Source of the DNA: Micropterus salmoides
Lineage: Eukaryota; Chordata; Actinopteri; Centrarchiformes; Centrarchidae
Length of the DNA: 64,000 nt
NCBI RefSeq assembly: GCF_014851395.1
Contig: NW_024044681.1
Span: 4,525,933 to 4,589,932, forward strand
Direction of reading: 5' to 3'
How positions within the stretch are numbered: position 1 is the stretch's first letter; the number at the start of each line of letters is the position of its first letter. Positions 1 to 10,800 of this stretch are shown in pieces. A program made the translations under genes and the position numbers. The notes under the pieces were generated by a model. The model did no database searches. It had not been told where the DNA came from and saw only the letters and a list, made by a program, of their open reading frames with translations.

Positions 1-790
1 GTAAAGTAGTGAGCGTGCAGCTTGTATAACAGCGTAAAGTAGTGAGCGTGCAGCTTGTATAACAGCGTAAAGTAGTGAGAGTACAGCTTGTATAACAGTG
101 TAAAGTAGTGAGCGTACAGCTTGTATAACAGCGTAAAGTAGTGAGCGTACAGCTTGTATAACAGCGTAAAGTAGTGAGCGTACAGCTTGTATAACAGCGT
201 AAAGTAGTGAGCGTGCAGCTTGTATAACAGCGTAAAGTAGTGAGCGTGCAGCTTGTATAACAGCGTAAAGTAGTGAGCGTGCAGCTTGTATAACAGCGTA
301 AAGTAGTGAGCGTACAGCTTGTATAACAGTGTAAAGTAGTGAGCGTGCAGCTTGTATAACAGCGTAAAGTAGTGAGCGTACAGCTTGTATAACAGCGTAA
401 AGTAGTGAGCGTACAGCTTGTATAACAGTGTAAAGTAGTGAGCGTGCAGCTTGTATAACAGCGTAAAGTAGTGAGCGTGCAGCTTGTATAACAGCGTAAA
501 GTAGTGAGCGTACAGCTTGTATAACAGCGTAAAGTAGTGAGCGTGCAGCTTGTATAACAGTGTAAAGTAGTGAGCGTGCAGCTTGTATAACAGTGGAAAG
601 TAGTGAGCGTGCAGCTTGTATAACAGTGTAAAGTAGTGAGCGTGCAGCTTGTATAACAGCGTAAAGTAGTGAGCGTGCAGCTTGTATAACAGCGTAAAGT
701 AGTGAGCGTGCAGCTTGTATAACAGTGTAAAGTAGTGAGCGTACAGCTTGTATAACAGTGTAAAGTAGTGAGCGTGCAGCTTGTATAACA
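1..790. repeat. 33-bp tandem array (left arm)
   Basis: About 24 units of 33 bp. Blocks GTAAAGTAGTGAGCGT and CAGCTTGTATAACAG are constant; the main variants are G/A in GCGTGCAG versus GCGTACAG and C/T at the unit end. It is cut by the window start. The last unit, near 790-832, is inverted and forms a fold-back. Confidence 0.95.
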
Positions 791-835
791 GATTTACACT
801 GTTTTACAAGCTGTACGCTCACTACTTTACACTGG

Positions 836-1673
836 TGCAAAGGGTCATTTCTTCAGTGTCGTCACATGTGGGGGGTGGGGACTCACTTTTGAGAGAGCCT
901 GTACATATTTACATACATCAGTTTCAGAGCGGGTAAAGGTCTCTTATTTATGAAATCCAGATGTGTTTCTGATGATATTGACTCTGTTAGCATCTGGATC
1001 CTGTGACTCTCACATTATGGCATCACAATATAAACATGCAGATCTGAGGTCACTGCAGGAGGAACTGTGTAAGTATGAGATCTCAAAATGGCACAAAAAA
1101 GTATAATGAGAATTATTTTTGATTAAATGACGAAATGTATTACAGGTGATTAACTTCGTTGTAATGAGTTATTACAGAAACGTGAACGAACCTGGACGTA
1201 GACAGAAATTTCCCTCAGTCACCTGGAAACTTTTACACTTTTTATTTTTTGTTTTTGGTCTTTTTTCTTTAACTTTGTTTAAAACTCAGCCTCTTCAGGG
1301 TTCTCTTCTTCTTCTTCTTCTTCTCTCTTCTTCACCTTTTCATTCTCACTGCGTTAACAGCTGAAGCCTGTTCTGACATTTGTTTTATCCAATCAGATTG
1401 CAGGATCCTCCTCTGTGTTCCCGTCCTCAGAAACCAGGACAGAAGCTAATCTGGCTCCTCCATCTCCGGAGGAGGAGGAAACGAGTGAAATGAGAGGAAG
1501 AGAAGAAACAAGCTGCAGTTTAAATAAAGAAGAAGAAGCTGTTTTGGACATTTTACAGTGTAGAAACACCTGCAGCGCCCTCTGGTGGAGACGCAGCTCA
1601 AACTACCTCTCTGTGTGTTTGTTTCTCACGGCCACCTGTAATCAGTGGGACAGGCGGGTTAGGTTTAGGCAAT
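836..1673. other. Unique intronic-type DNA, no gene seen
   Basis: Mirrored at about 10391-11236. It holds a (CTT)n-type purine/pyrimidine run near 1310-1330 and some short open frames that have no splice or composition support. I see no exon or element ends. Confidence 0.6.
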
Positions 1674-3137
1674 GTGTGTCAGGTGAGCGTCAGGTGAGCG
1701 TCAGGTGAGTGTCAGGTGAGCGTCAGGTGGGCCAGGTGAGTGTAAGGTGGGCCAGGTGAGTGTCAGGTGAGCGTCAGGTGAGCGTCAGGTGAGTGTCAGG
1801 TGAGCGTCAGGTGAGTGTCAGGTGAGTGTCAGGTGAGTGTCAGGTGAGCGTCAGGTGGGCCAGGTGAGCGTCAGGTGGGCCAGGTGAGCGTCAGGTGAGC
1901 GTCAGGTGGGCCAGGTGAGCGTCAGGTGAGCGTCAGGTGAGCGTCAGGTGAGTGTCAGGTGGGCCAGGTGAGCGTCAGGTGGGCCAGGTGAGCGTCAGGT
2001 GAGCGTCAGGTGAGCGTCAGGTGAGCGTCAGGTGAGCGTCAGGTGGGCCAGGTGAGTGTCAGGTGAGCGTCAGGTGAGCGTCAGGTGAGCGTCAGGTGAG
2101 CGTCAGGTGGGCGTCAGGTGAGCGTCAGGTGAGCGTCAGGTGAGTGTCAGGTGAGCGTCAGGTGGGCCAGGTGAGCGTCAGGTGGGCCAGGTGAGCGTCA
2201 GGTGAGCGTCAGGTGAGCGTCAGGTGGGCCAGGTGAGTGTCAGGTGGGCCAGGTGAGAGTCAGGCGAGCGTCAGGCGAGCGTCAGGTGAGCGTCAGGCGA
2301 GCGTCAGGTGAGCGTCAGGTGAGCGTCAGGTGGGCCAGGTGAGCGTCAGGTGAGCGTCAGGTGGGCCAGGTGAGCGTCAGGTGAGCGTCAGGTGAGTGTC
2401 AGGTGAGTGTCAGGTGGGCCAGGTGAGTGTCAGGTGAGTGTCAGGTGGGCCAGGTGAGTGTCAGGTGAGTGTCAGGTGAGTGTCAGGTGGGCCAGGTGAG
2501 TGTCAGGTGGGCGTCAGGTGAGCGTCAGGTGAGCGTCAGGTGAGTGTCAGGTGGGCCAGGTGAGTGTCAGGTGGGCCAGGTGAGCGTCAGGTGAGCGTCA
2601 GGTGAGTGTCAGGTGAGCGTCAGGTGGGCCAGGTGAGTGTCAGGTATGTGTCAGGTGAGCGTCAGGTGAGCGTCAGGTGAGCATCAGGTGTGTGTCAGTC
2701 AGGTGGGCCAGGTGAGCGTCAGGTGGGCCAGGTGAGCGTCAGGTGAGCGTCAGGTGAGCGTCAGGTGAGCGTCAGGTGGGCCAGGTGAGTGTCAGGTGAG
2801 TGTCAGGTGAGTGTCAGGTGAGTGTCAGGTGGGCCAGGTGAGTGTCAGGTGAGCGTCAGGTGAGCGTCAGGTGAGCATCAGGTGAGCGTCAGGTGAGCAT
2901 CAGGTGAGCATCAGGTGTGTGTCAGTCAGGTGGGCCAGGTGTGTGTCAGGTGAGCGTCAGGTGAGCGTCAGGTGAGTGTCAGGTGGGCCAGTTGAGTGTC
3001 AGGTGGGCCAGGTGAGTGTCAGGTATGTGTCAGGTGAGCGTCAGGTGAGCATCAGGTGTGTGTCAGTCAGGTGGGCCAGGTGTGTGTCAGGGGTGTGTCA
3101 GGCGGTCCAGGTGTGTGTCAGGTGGGCCAGGTGTGTT
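1674..3137. repeat. 11/9-bp minisatellite (left arm)
   Basis: Roughly 138 short units mixing GGTGAGCGTCA or GGTGAGTGTCA (11 bp) with GGTGGGCCA (9 bp). Every junction creates CAGGTG. It ends at the donor of the inverted exon 2 copy. The mirror array is at 9086-10391. Confidence 0.95.
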
Positions 3138-3139
3138 AC

Positions 3140-3275
3140 CTCTGGCAGGAGAGCAGGGTCGTTCTGCAGCAGCAGCAGGAACAGCTGGTCTTCGTTGAGC
3201 TCGTGCAGCGTGCACTCTCTCAGTAATCCGTAGTTGTGATCAGAGTAAATGTCGTGGGAGAATTTACACGACTTC
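3140..3275 (-). pseudogene. Second copy of PARP12-like exon 2
   Basis: A 136-bp exon on the minus strand with intact AG acceptor (3276-3277) and GT donor (3138-3139), matching 8950-9085. It encodes the end of the first CCCH finger (KSCKFSHD) and the following helix-rich stretch. The neighbouring exons are not present on this strand in contig 1, so it cannot be part of a gene here. It is either a haplotype duplicate or a duplicated exon. Confidence 0.85.
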
Positions 3276-4384
3276 CTGCGACAAACGACAGCAACGTCAA
3301 CGAGATCAGACACGAGCTGCTCCGTGACACTACTTCATATTTACACAGGAAGCGGACACAACAGCAGCTATGAAACAAGTCAGCACAGCTTTGTCCTGAT
3401 CGATCCCAACTCCATTTAGAAAACAGGCATTTTAAAAGATGTTTGTTTTCATCTCGCTGACAGACCTGACGAAGCATGAAGTCAGATGTTACACAAATCA
3501 GCATCATGATGGAGTTACTTCAGCTTCATTTTGATAATTTAATAAAGCACCTCAAAACAGCAGAGTACAGTGATGTCACTCAGCTAGCTCTCACACTTCA
3601 TGTCAGTGTGCAACTGGATTATCACATTAAACACAAGTACTGGACCGGGACTCAGCAGATCCTCAACATTAAATGACTTTAGTTGTCCTCTCATCACATC
3701 ACTGACGTTAGTTCACTTTCATTTCTCTGTAAATCAGGAAGCCTCACACACAGTCAGCTGTTCCGGTAACAAAAGGTCATGATGTCATCACCTGGATGTT
3801 TGTGTTTAACAGACTGAAGAAAATATATTCATGAGAGGAATGACTTTCTGCTGGATCACGCTGAGGTCCTACTGTGACCCTTTATCTCTTTACCTTCTGA
3901 ATTTAAGGAGGATCTCTCCATCCTTTGTTCTTCAGAGGCTGAAACAGCTGTTTTTATACGACTGTTCAATTTGCTCTGATGTTCAGGATCAATAACACAC
4001 CTTCTTTTACATAAATATACTTTATATATATATATATATATATTTGTGTGTGTGTGTGTGTGCGCGCGTGCTGCAGTTTCATTTCTGGCCCTCATGTTTA
4101 CATAAACTCCGACTTGTTTCCCTCCTGTGTAATAAAACAGCTGATGTGCAGAGAAACTTTCTGTTTCCTTAACTTTCGATTCGTCTCTGCGCGGCTTGTT
4201 TGTATCACTCCGCAGGAAATAGTCCGCTTTCAGTTAGAAGTTTAATAAAACGGCGGAGCAGAGCGGAATCTATGGACATTTTACTGTGTTTTACAACTAC
4301 GGAAACCTGGAAGCAAAGAGGCACCCAGCGGTTTAACTGACCAGGATCAAGTCCGGAGTTTCGGGCTGAACTTGTTGTTTTCTG
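3276..4384. other. Mirror of PARP12-like intron 1
   Basis: Non-coding; matches 7857-8949 in reverse. A TA/TG dinucleotide run at about 4020-4065 differs in length from its mirror near 8175-8210, as expected of alleles. Confidence 0.75.
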
Positions 4385-4884
4385 NNNNNNNNNNNNNNNN
4401 NNNNNNNNNNNNNNNNNNNNNNNNNNNNNNNNNNNNNNNNNNNNNNNNNNNNNNNNNNNNNNNNNNNNNNNNNNNNNNNNNNNNNNNNNNNNNNNNNNNN
4501 NNNNNNNNNNNNNNNNNNNNNNNNNNNNNNNNNNNNNNNNNNNNNNNNNNNNNNNNNNNNNNNNNNNNNNNNNNNNNNNNNNNNNNNNNNNNNNNNNNNN
4601 NNNNNNNNNNNNNNNNNNNNNNNNNNNNNNNNNNNNNNNNNNNNNNNNNNNNNNNNNNNNNNNNNNNNNNNNNNNNNNNNNNNNNNNNNNNNNNNNNNNN
4701 NNNNNNNNNNNNNNNNNNNNNNNNNNNNNNNNNNNNNNNNNNNNNNNNNNNNNNNNNNNNNNNNNNNNNNNNNNNNNNNNNNNNNNNNNNNNNNNNNNNN
4801 NNNNNNNNNNNNNNNNNNNNNNNNNNNNNNNNNNNNNNNNNNNNNNNNNNNNNNNNNNNNNNNNNNNNNNNNNNNNNNNNNNNN
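4385..4884. other. Assembly gap, 500 N
   Basis: Exactly 500 N, the same length as the other two gaps, so it is a fixed-size placeholder. It separates the inverted contig 1 from contig 2. Confidence 0.99.
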
Positions 4885-5068
4885 TGAAACCAATTTGGGG
4901 GTTTTAAATATTTGAAGCTGACATTTTTACAGTTATTGAACAAACGATTTATACTAAAAATAAGTCACATAGTTTCACGCCTGACGACTGTTGGAGATCA
5001 GCAGAAGAACAGTATGACAGAATGAAGCAGTTAGCCGTGTTAACTGCAGACCTACTGTCTGTCTGCAG

Positions 5069-5128
5069 GCGGAGGACAAACACGAGGTGGTGAACGGAGG
5101 ATCGTACGACCTGCTGCAGGACGGCTGA
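5069..5128 (+). CDS. Last coding exon of an unidentified gene
   Basis: An acceptor (TCTGTCTGCAG, ending 5068) is followed by 19 sense codons and TGA at 5126-5128. The tail reads AEDKHEVVNGGSYDLLQDG. An acidic, flexible C-terminus like this would suit a cytoplasmic tail, but I do not recognise the protein. The DNA beyond it behaves like a 3' UTR, with AATAAA at 5400-5405 and 5605-5610. The preceding exons should lie just upstream, but that side is a gap and the misplaced contig 1. Phase 0 is chosen because phase 1 stops after seven codons; phase 2 stays open further (to 5210) but looks less protein-like. Confidence 0.5.
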   Translation, partial: AEDKHEVVNGGSYDLLQDG

Positions 5129-5640
5129 GGGAGAAACTGCTGCTGCTCACCGCTGGACTGGAACCCTCACAACTGTTTTCATACCTCTGTGGACTGAAAG
5201 TCCTCTGACCAGCTTCAAACGATGTTCATCGCAGACTGCGTCCTGAGACCCCAACTGCCTCCCAAAACCATCCGACTGATGAGGACTCACTGTAGCACCA
5301 GTTCAACGCCGCCTGTCAACCAACACTGATGATGCATTCATGACACTTCTGTGTTAAATCCCACTAGTGAAGATTGCCAACTCTTTTCCTCCTGATTACA
5401 ATAAAACCACTTTTAGTTCCACAAAGTGTCTTAAACCTGCTGCTGACAGAGCTCCTTCAGTTTGGTGTGTTTGACTTTCTTTCTTTCTTTCAACTGCATT
5501 TCTGGTCAGGACAGATGCGACATTTAACATTTTAAACTGAGATTTTTGTGCAGATAATGAAAAACAAAGTGAAGAATCATGTAAAAGTGTGAAGTTAAAT
5601 ATTGAATAAACCATCAAACCATGTTGAAGATTCACGCTCT
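5129..5640 (+). other. Putative 3' UTR of the upstream gene
   Basis: AT-rich DNA after the stop at 5128, with poly(A) signals AATAAA at 5400-5405 and 5605-5610. No other open frame is convincing. Confidence 0.45.
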
Positions 5641-5714
5641 GTGTTTCTAGTGTTTTTCTCATCAAAGATTAAAAACTATGAACAATTTAAAGTAACATTT
5701 ACAAACTGCTTCAT

Positions 5715-7065
5715 GTTTCAGAATCAGAATCACACTAGGATTTATTGCCAAGTTGGTTTTATACATTCAAGGAATTTGATTTGGTGATAAACATAAACCT
5801 ATGAATATAAAGATATCTAAAAAATATGAGATTGATAGAACATATACAAGTATTTACATGTGCAATAAATGAATTGTGCAAACATTAACGGGGGAGGGGA
5901 AGGGCCCAGGAGAGTCAGAGTCAGAGTCAGAGGGGGTCTTTGTTGAGCAGCAACGGGAAGAAACAGTTTGTGTCCAGCTGCAATCTTTCCTGCTCGCCTC
6001 CGAGTCCTGGAGGCGTACAGGTCCTGAAGAGAAGGAAGATTGCAGCCAATCACCTTCTCTGCAGAGCGAATGATGCGCTGCAGCCTGCCCTTGTCCCTGG
6101 CGGTGGCAGCAGCGTACCAGATGGTGATGGAGGAGGTGAGGATGGACTCAATGATGGCGGTGTAGAAGTGCACCATCATTGTCTTTGGCAGCTTCTTCAG
6201 CTGCCACAGGAAGTTCATCCTCTGCTGGGCCTTCTTGGTGAGGGAGGTGATGTTCAGCTCCCACTTGAGGTCCTGGGAGATGATGGTGCCCAGGAAGCGG
6301 AAGGAGTCCACAGTGGTGACTGGGGAGTCACTCAGGATGATGGGGGAGGGTGGGGCTGGGCTCTCTCTGAAGTCCACGACCATCTCCACTGTCTTCTGAG
6401 CGTTGAGCTCCAGACTGTTCTGGCTGCACCAGGTCACCAGATGGTCAATCTCCCACCTGTAGGCGGACTCATCCCCACCAGAGATGAGCCCAATGAGGGT
6501 GGTGTCATCCGCAAACTTCAGGAGCTTGACAGACTGGTGACTGGAGGTGCAGCTGTTGGTGTACAGGGAGAAGAGCAGAGGGGAAAGAACGCAGCCCTGA
6601 GGGGATCCGGTGCTGATGGTCCTGGAGTCAGAGACTTGTTTTCTCAGCTTCACGTGCTGCTTCCTGTCCGTCAGGAAGTCAGTGATCCACCTGCAGGTGG
6701 AGTCAGGCAGGCTCAGCTGGGAGAGCTTGTCCTGCAGCAGGGCCGGAATGATGGTGTTAAAAGCAGAGCTGAAATCCACAACCAGGATCCTGGCGTAGGT
6801 TCCTGGGGAGTCCAGGTGCTGGAGGATGTAGTGAAGGGCCACGTTTACTGCATCATCTACAGACCTGTTGGCTCTGTAGGCAAACTGCAGGGGGTCCAGG
6901 ATCTGGTCTGTGATGGATTTTAGGTGGGACAACACAAGGCGTTCAAAGGGCTTCATAACCACAGAGGTCAGGGCGACGGGTCTGTAGTCGTTCAGTCCAG
7001 TGGTCCTCGCACAGTGCTTCAGGGTGGATGGAGAGACAGTGTGCTCACATGCTCTGTACATAAAA
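5715..7065 (-). mobile_element. 5'-truncated L2-like LINE
   Basis: One minus-strand open frame (5817-7061) encodes the reverse transcriptase part of a non-LTR retrotransposon. In order: NDYRPVALTS, AYRANRSVDDA, VVDFSSAFNTI, GSPQGCVLSPLLF, KFADDTTLIG (catalytic FADD), FLGTIISQDLKW, and the thumb region. The endonuclease and everything 5' of RT are missing, the usual result of incomplete target-primed copying. The 3' end near 5715-5780 carries an AGAATCAGAATCAC...TTGCCAAG tail often seen in fish LINE copies. The open frame has no stop, so the copy is fairly young. L2 rather than CR1 or Rex1 is my judgement from the motif spelling. Confidence 0.85.
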
Positions 7066-7463
7066 TAACCTGGAGTTTCACCTTTTCTTTTAGTGAAATC
7101 TAACAGTTGTTTGATTGATATCTTTGTTCTCCTTTACTTCCTGTTTTTATTTTCTCTCTTCCCTCCCTGGATGTGCGTGTGCAGTTTCATATATTTAATC
7201 TAACTAATGATCAACAATGAATCAGAGTCACTGCTCCACTTTAGTGATCTGAGTCCATGCATGGTGACGCTGACCAAGCTAAAGTAAAATGATGAAGGCC
7301 AATAAATCAGAAAAACTGCCTGAAATAATGAATAACAATGAAACAAGATTTCAAAAGACAACAGCTTGTGATTGGCTGTCAGGATCCATGCTTTTATTCT
7401 GACAGTCTGGGGCGGAGGTGAGGACGCGCAGGTACCTCCCTGCGCTTCCTCCCTCCTCCTCAG
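7066..7463 (+). promoter_or_regulatory. Upstream region of the PARP12-like gene
   Basis: AT-rich to about 7400, then GC-rich (GGGGCGGAGG near 7409) before the first ATG. A GC-box-like GGGGCGG lies about 55 bp before the start. No TATA box is clear. A CCTCCTCAG just before the ATG resembles an acceptor, so an untranslated upstream exon is possible. Confidence 0.35.
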
Positions 7464-7822
7464 ATGAGCCCAGCAGCTGGTCCGAGTACCATGTCTGCCT
7501 ACAGCACCGAGGTCCAGCTGGCCACCAGCCTGCTGTGCAGCAACAGCGGAGCCATGCAGGTGCTGCAGCTGCACCAGAAGCTGCTGCAGCGCTGCAGCAT
7601 CACCGAGGAAGAGTTCTGCTTCATCATCAGCCGGTGCTCCCGCTTCCTGCTGGTAGGGGAGCGGCTGGAGGACCGCGCGGTGGTCGCCAGGACGTCCCTG
7701 CGGCTGTGCAGCGGCTACGGCGGGGGGAAGTACGGCGGGGGGAAGTGCGGCGGGGGGGGCTGCCAGCAGCTGCACCTCTGCAAGTTCTTTGTCTACGGGA
7801 ACTGCAGGTTCGCCGAGGGCAG
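7464..7822 (+). CDS. parp12: PARP12-like exon 1
   Basis: Encodes the N-terminal helical region and the first half of CCCH finger 1 (LCKFFVYGNCRF). Two in-frame starts exist, 7464 and 7491; MSAYSTEVQLATSL from 7491 looks like the usual N-terminus. The donor is AG/GTGAGC. A Gly-rich run (GGGKYGGGKCGGGG) sits before the finger, from a short GGCGGGGGGAAG repeat. Confidence 0.9.
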
Positions 7823-10800
7823 GTGAGCACGCGCGCAGGTGTGTCAGTGTCGCAGTCAGAAAACAACAAGTTCAGCCCGAAACTCCGGACTTGATCCTGG
7901 TCAGTTAAACCGCTGGGTGCCTCTTTGCTTCCAGGTTTCCGTAGTTGTAAAACACAGTAAAATGTCCATAGATTCCGCTCTGCTCCGCCGTTTTATTAAA
8001 CTTCTAACTGAAAGCGGACTATTTCCTGCGGAGTGATACAAACAAGCCGCGCAGAGACGAATCGAAAGTTAAGGAAACAGAAAGTTTCTCTGCACATCAG
8101 CTGTTTTATTACACAGGAGGGAAACAAGTCGGAGTTTATGTAAACATGAGGGCCAGAAATGAAACTGCAGCACGCGCGCACACACACACACACAGATATA
8201 TATATATAAAGTATATTATGTAAAAGAAGGTGTGTTATTGATCCTGAACATCAGAGCAAATTGAACAGTCGTATAAAAACAGCTGTTTCAGCCTCTGAAG
8301 AACAAAGGATGGAGAGATCCTCCTTAAATTCAGAAGGTAAAGAGATAAAGGGTCACAGTAGGACCTCAGCGTGATCCAGCAGAAAGTCATTCCTCTCATG
8401 AATATATTTTCTTCAGTCTGTTAAACACAAACATCCAGGTGATGACATCATGACCTTTTGTTACCGGAACAGCTGACTGTGTGTGAGGCTTCCTGATTTA
8501 CAGAGAAATGAAAGTGAACTAACGTCAGTGATGTGATGAGAGGACAACTAAAGTCATTTAATGTTGAGGATCTGCTGAGTCCCGGTCCAGTACTTGTGTT
8601 TAATGTGATAATCCAGTTGCACACTGACATGAAGTGTGAGAGCTAGCTGAGTGACATCACTGTACTCTGCTGTTTTGAGGTGCTTTATTAAATTATCAAA
8701 ATGAAGCTGAAGTAACTCCATCATGATGCTGATTTGTGTAACATCTGACTTCATGCTTCGTCAGGTCTGTCAGCGAGATGAAAACAAACATCTTTTAAAA
8801 TGCCTGTTTCTAAAGTTGGGATCGATCAGGACAAAGCTGTGCTGACTTGTTTCATAGCTGCTGTTGTGTCCGCTTCCTGTGTAAATATGAAGTAGTGTCA
8901 CGGAGCAGCTCGTGTCTGATCTCGTTGACGTTGCTGTCGTTTGTCGCAGGAAGTCGTGTAAATTCTCCCACGACATTTACTCTGATCACAACTACGGATT
9001 ACTGAGAGAGTGCACGCTGCACGAGCTCAACGAAGACCAGCTGTTCCTGCTGCTGCTGCAGAACGACCCTGCTCTCCTGCCAGAGGTAACACACCTGGCC
9101 CACCTGACACACACCTGGACCGCCTGACACACCCCTGACACACACCTGGCCCACCTGACTGACACACACCTGATGCTCACCTGACGCTCACCTGACACAT
9201 ACCTGACACTCACCTGGCCCACCTGACACTCAACTGGCCCACCTGACACTCACCTGACACTCACCTGACGCTCACCTGACGCTCACCTGACACACACCTG
9301 GCCCACCTGACTGACACACACCTGATGCTCACCTGATGCTCACCTGACGCTCACCTGATGCTCACCTGACGCTCACCTGACGCTCACCTGACACTCACCT
9401 GGCCCACCTGACACTCACCTGACACTCACCTGACACTCACCTGGCCCACCTGACGCTCACCTGACGCTCACCTGACGCTCACCTGACGCTCACCTGGCCC
9501 ACCTGACGCTCACCTGGCCCACCTGACTGACACACACCTGATGCTCACCTGACGCTCACCTGACACATACCTGACACTCACCTGGCCCACCTGACACTCA
9601 ACTGGCCCACCTGACGCTCACCTGACACTCACCTGACGCTCACCTGACGCTCACCTGGCCCACCTGACACTCACCTGGCCCACCTGACACTCACCTGACG
9701 CTCACCTGACGCTCACCTGACGCCCACCTGACACTCACCTGGCCCACCTGACACTCACCTGACACTCACCTGACACTCACCTGGCCCACCTGACACTCAC
9801 CTGACACTCACCTGGCCCACCTGACACTCACCTGACACTCACCTGGCCCACCTGACACTCACCTGACACTCACCTGACGCTCACCTGACGCTCACCTGGC
9901 CCACCTGACGCTCACCTGACGCTCACCTGGCCCACCTGACGCTCACCTGACGCTCACCTGACGCTCGCCTGACGCTCACCTCGCTCGCCTGACGCTCACC
10001 TGACGCTCACCTGGCCCACCTGACACTCACCTGGCCCACCTGACGCTCACCTGACGCTCACCTGACGCTCACCTGGCCCACCTGACGCTCACCTGACGCT
10101 CACCTGACGCTCACCTGACGCCCACCTGACGCTCACCTGACGCTCACCTGACGCTCACCTGACGCCCACCTGACGCCCACCTGACGCTCACCTGATGCTC
10201 ACCTGACGCTCACCTGACACTCACCTGACACTCACCTGGCCCACCTGACGCTCACCTGACGCTCACCTGACGCTCACCTGACGCTCACCTGACGCTCACC
10301 TGACGCTCACCTGGCCCACCTGACGCTCACCTGGCCCACCTGACACTCACCTGACACTCACCTGACACTCACCTGACGCTCACCTGACACACATTGCCTA
10401 AACCTAACCCGCCTGTCCCACTGATTACAGGTGGCCGTGAGAAACAAACACACAGAGAGGTAGTTTGAGCTGCGTCTCCACCAGAGGGCGCTGCAGGTGT
10501 TTCTACACTGTAAAATGTCCAAAACAGCTTCTTCTTCTTTATTTAAACTGCAGCTTGTTTCTTCTCTTCCTCTCATTTCACTCGTTTCCTCCTCCTCCGG
10601 AGATGGAGGAGCCAGATTAGCTTCTGTCCTGGTTTCTGAGGACGGGAACACAGAGGAGGATCCTGCAATCTGATTGGATAAAACAAATGTCAGAACAGGC
10701 TTCAGGTGTTAACGCAGTGAGAATGAAAAGGTGAAGAAGAGAGAAGAAGAAGAAGAAGAAGAGAACCCTGAAGAGGCTGAGTTTTAAACAAAGTTAAAGA

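Larger units (their letters stand above)
1..4384 (-). repeat. Inverted copy of 7857-12398 (probable haplotig)
   Basis: Base 4384, the last before the gap, pairs with 7857, and the match runs on in reverse complement to the start of the window. It carries the same order: 33-bp array, unique DNA, 11/9-bp minisatellite, PARP12-like exon 2, intron 1. Differences are few and allele-like: a small indel near 3413, a changed base near 1361 (mirrored near 10706), different TA/TG lengths near 4030, and an 11/9-bp array about 150 bp longer than its mirror. The breakpoint falls exactly on an N gap. I infer a second haplotype contig scaffolded in reverse; a recent true inverted duplication is the alternative. 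Confidence 0.85.

Noticed and set aside
4333..4943. Frames of 170-198 codons of X
   Set aside because: They cross the run of N.
5940..6923. 327-codon plus-strand frame
   Set aside because: Antisense shadow of the LINE reverse transcriptase.
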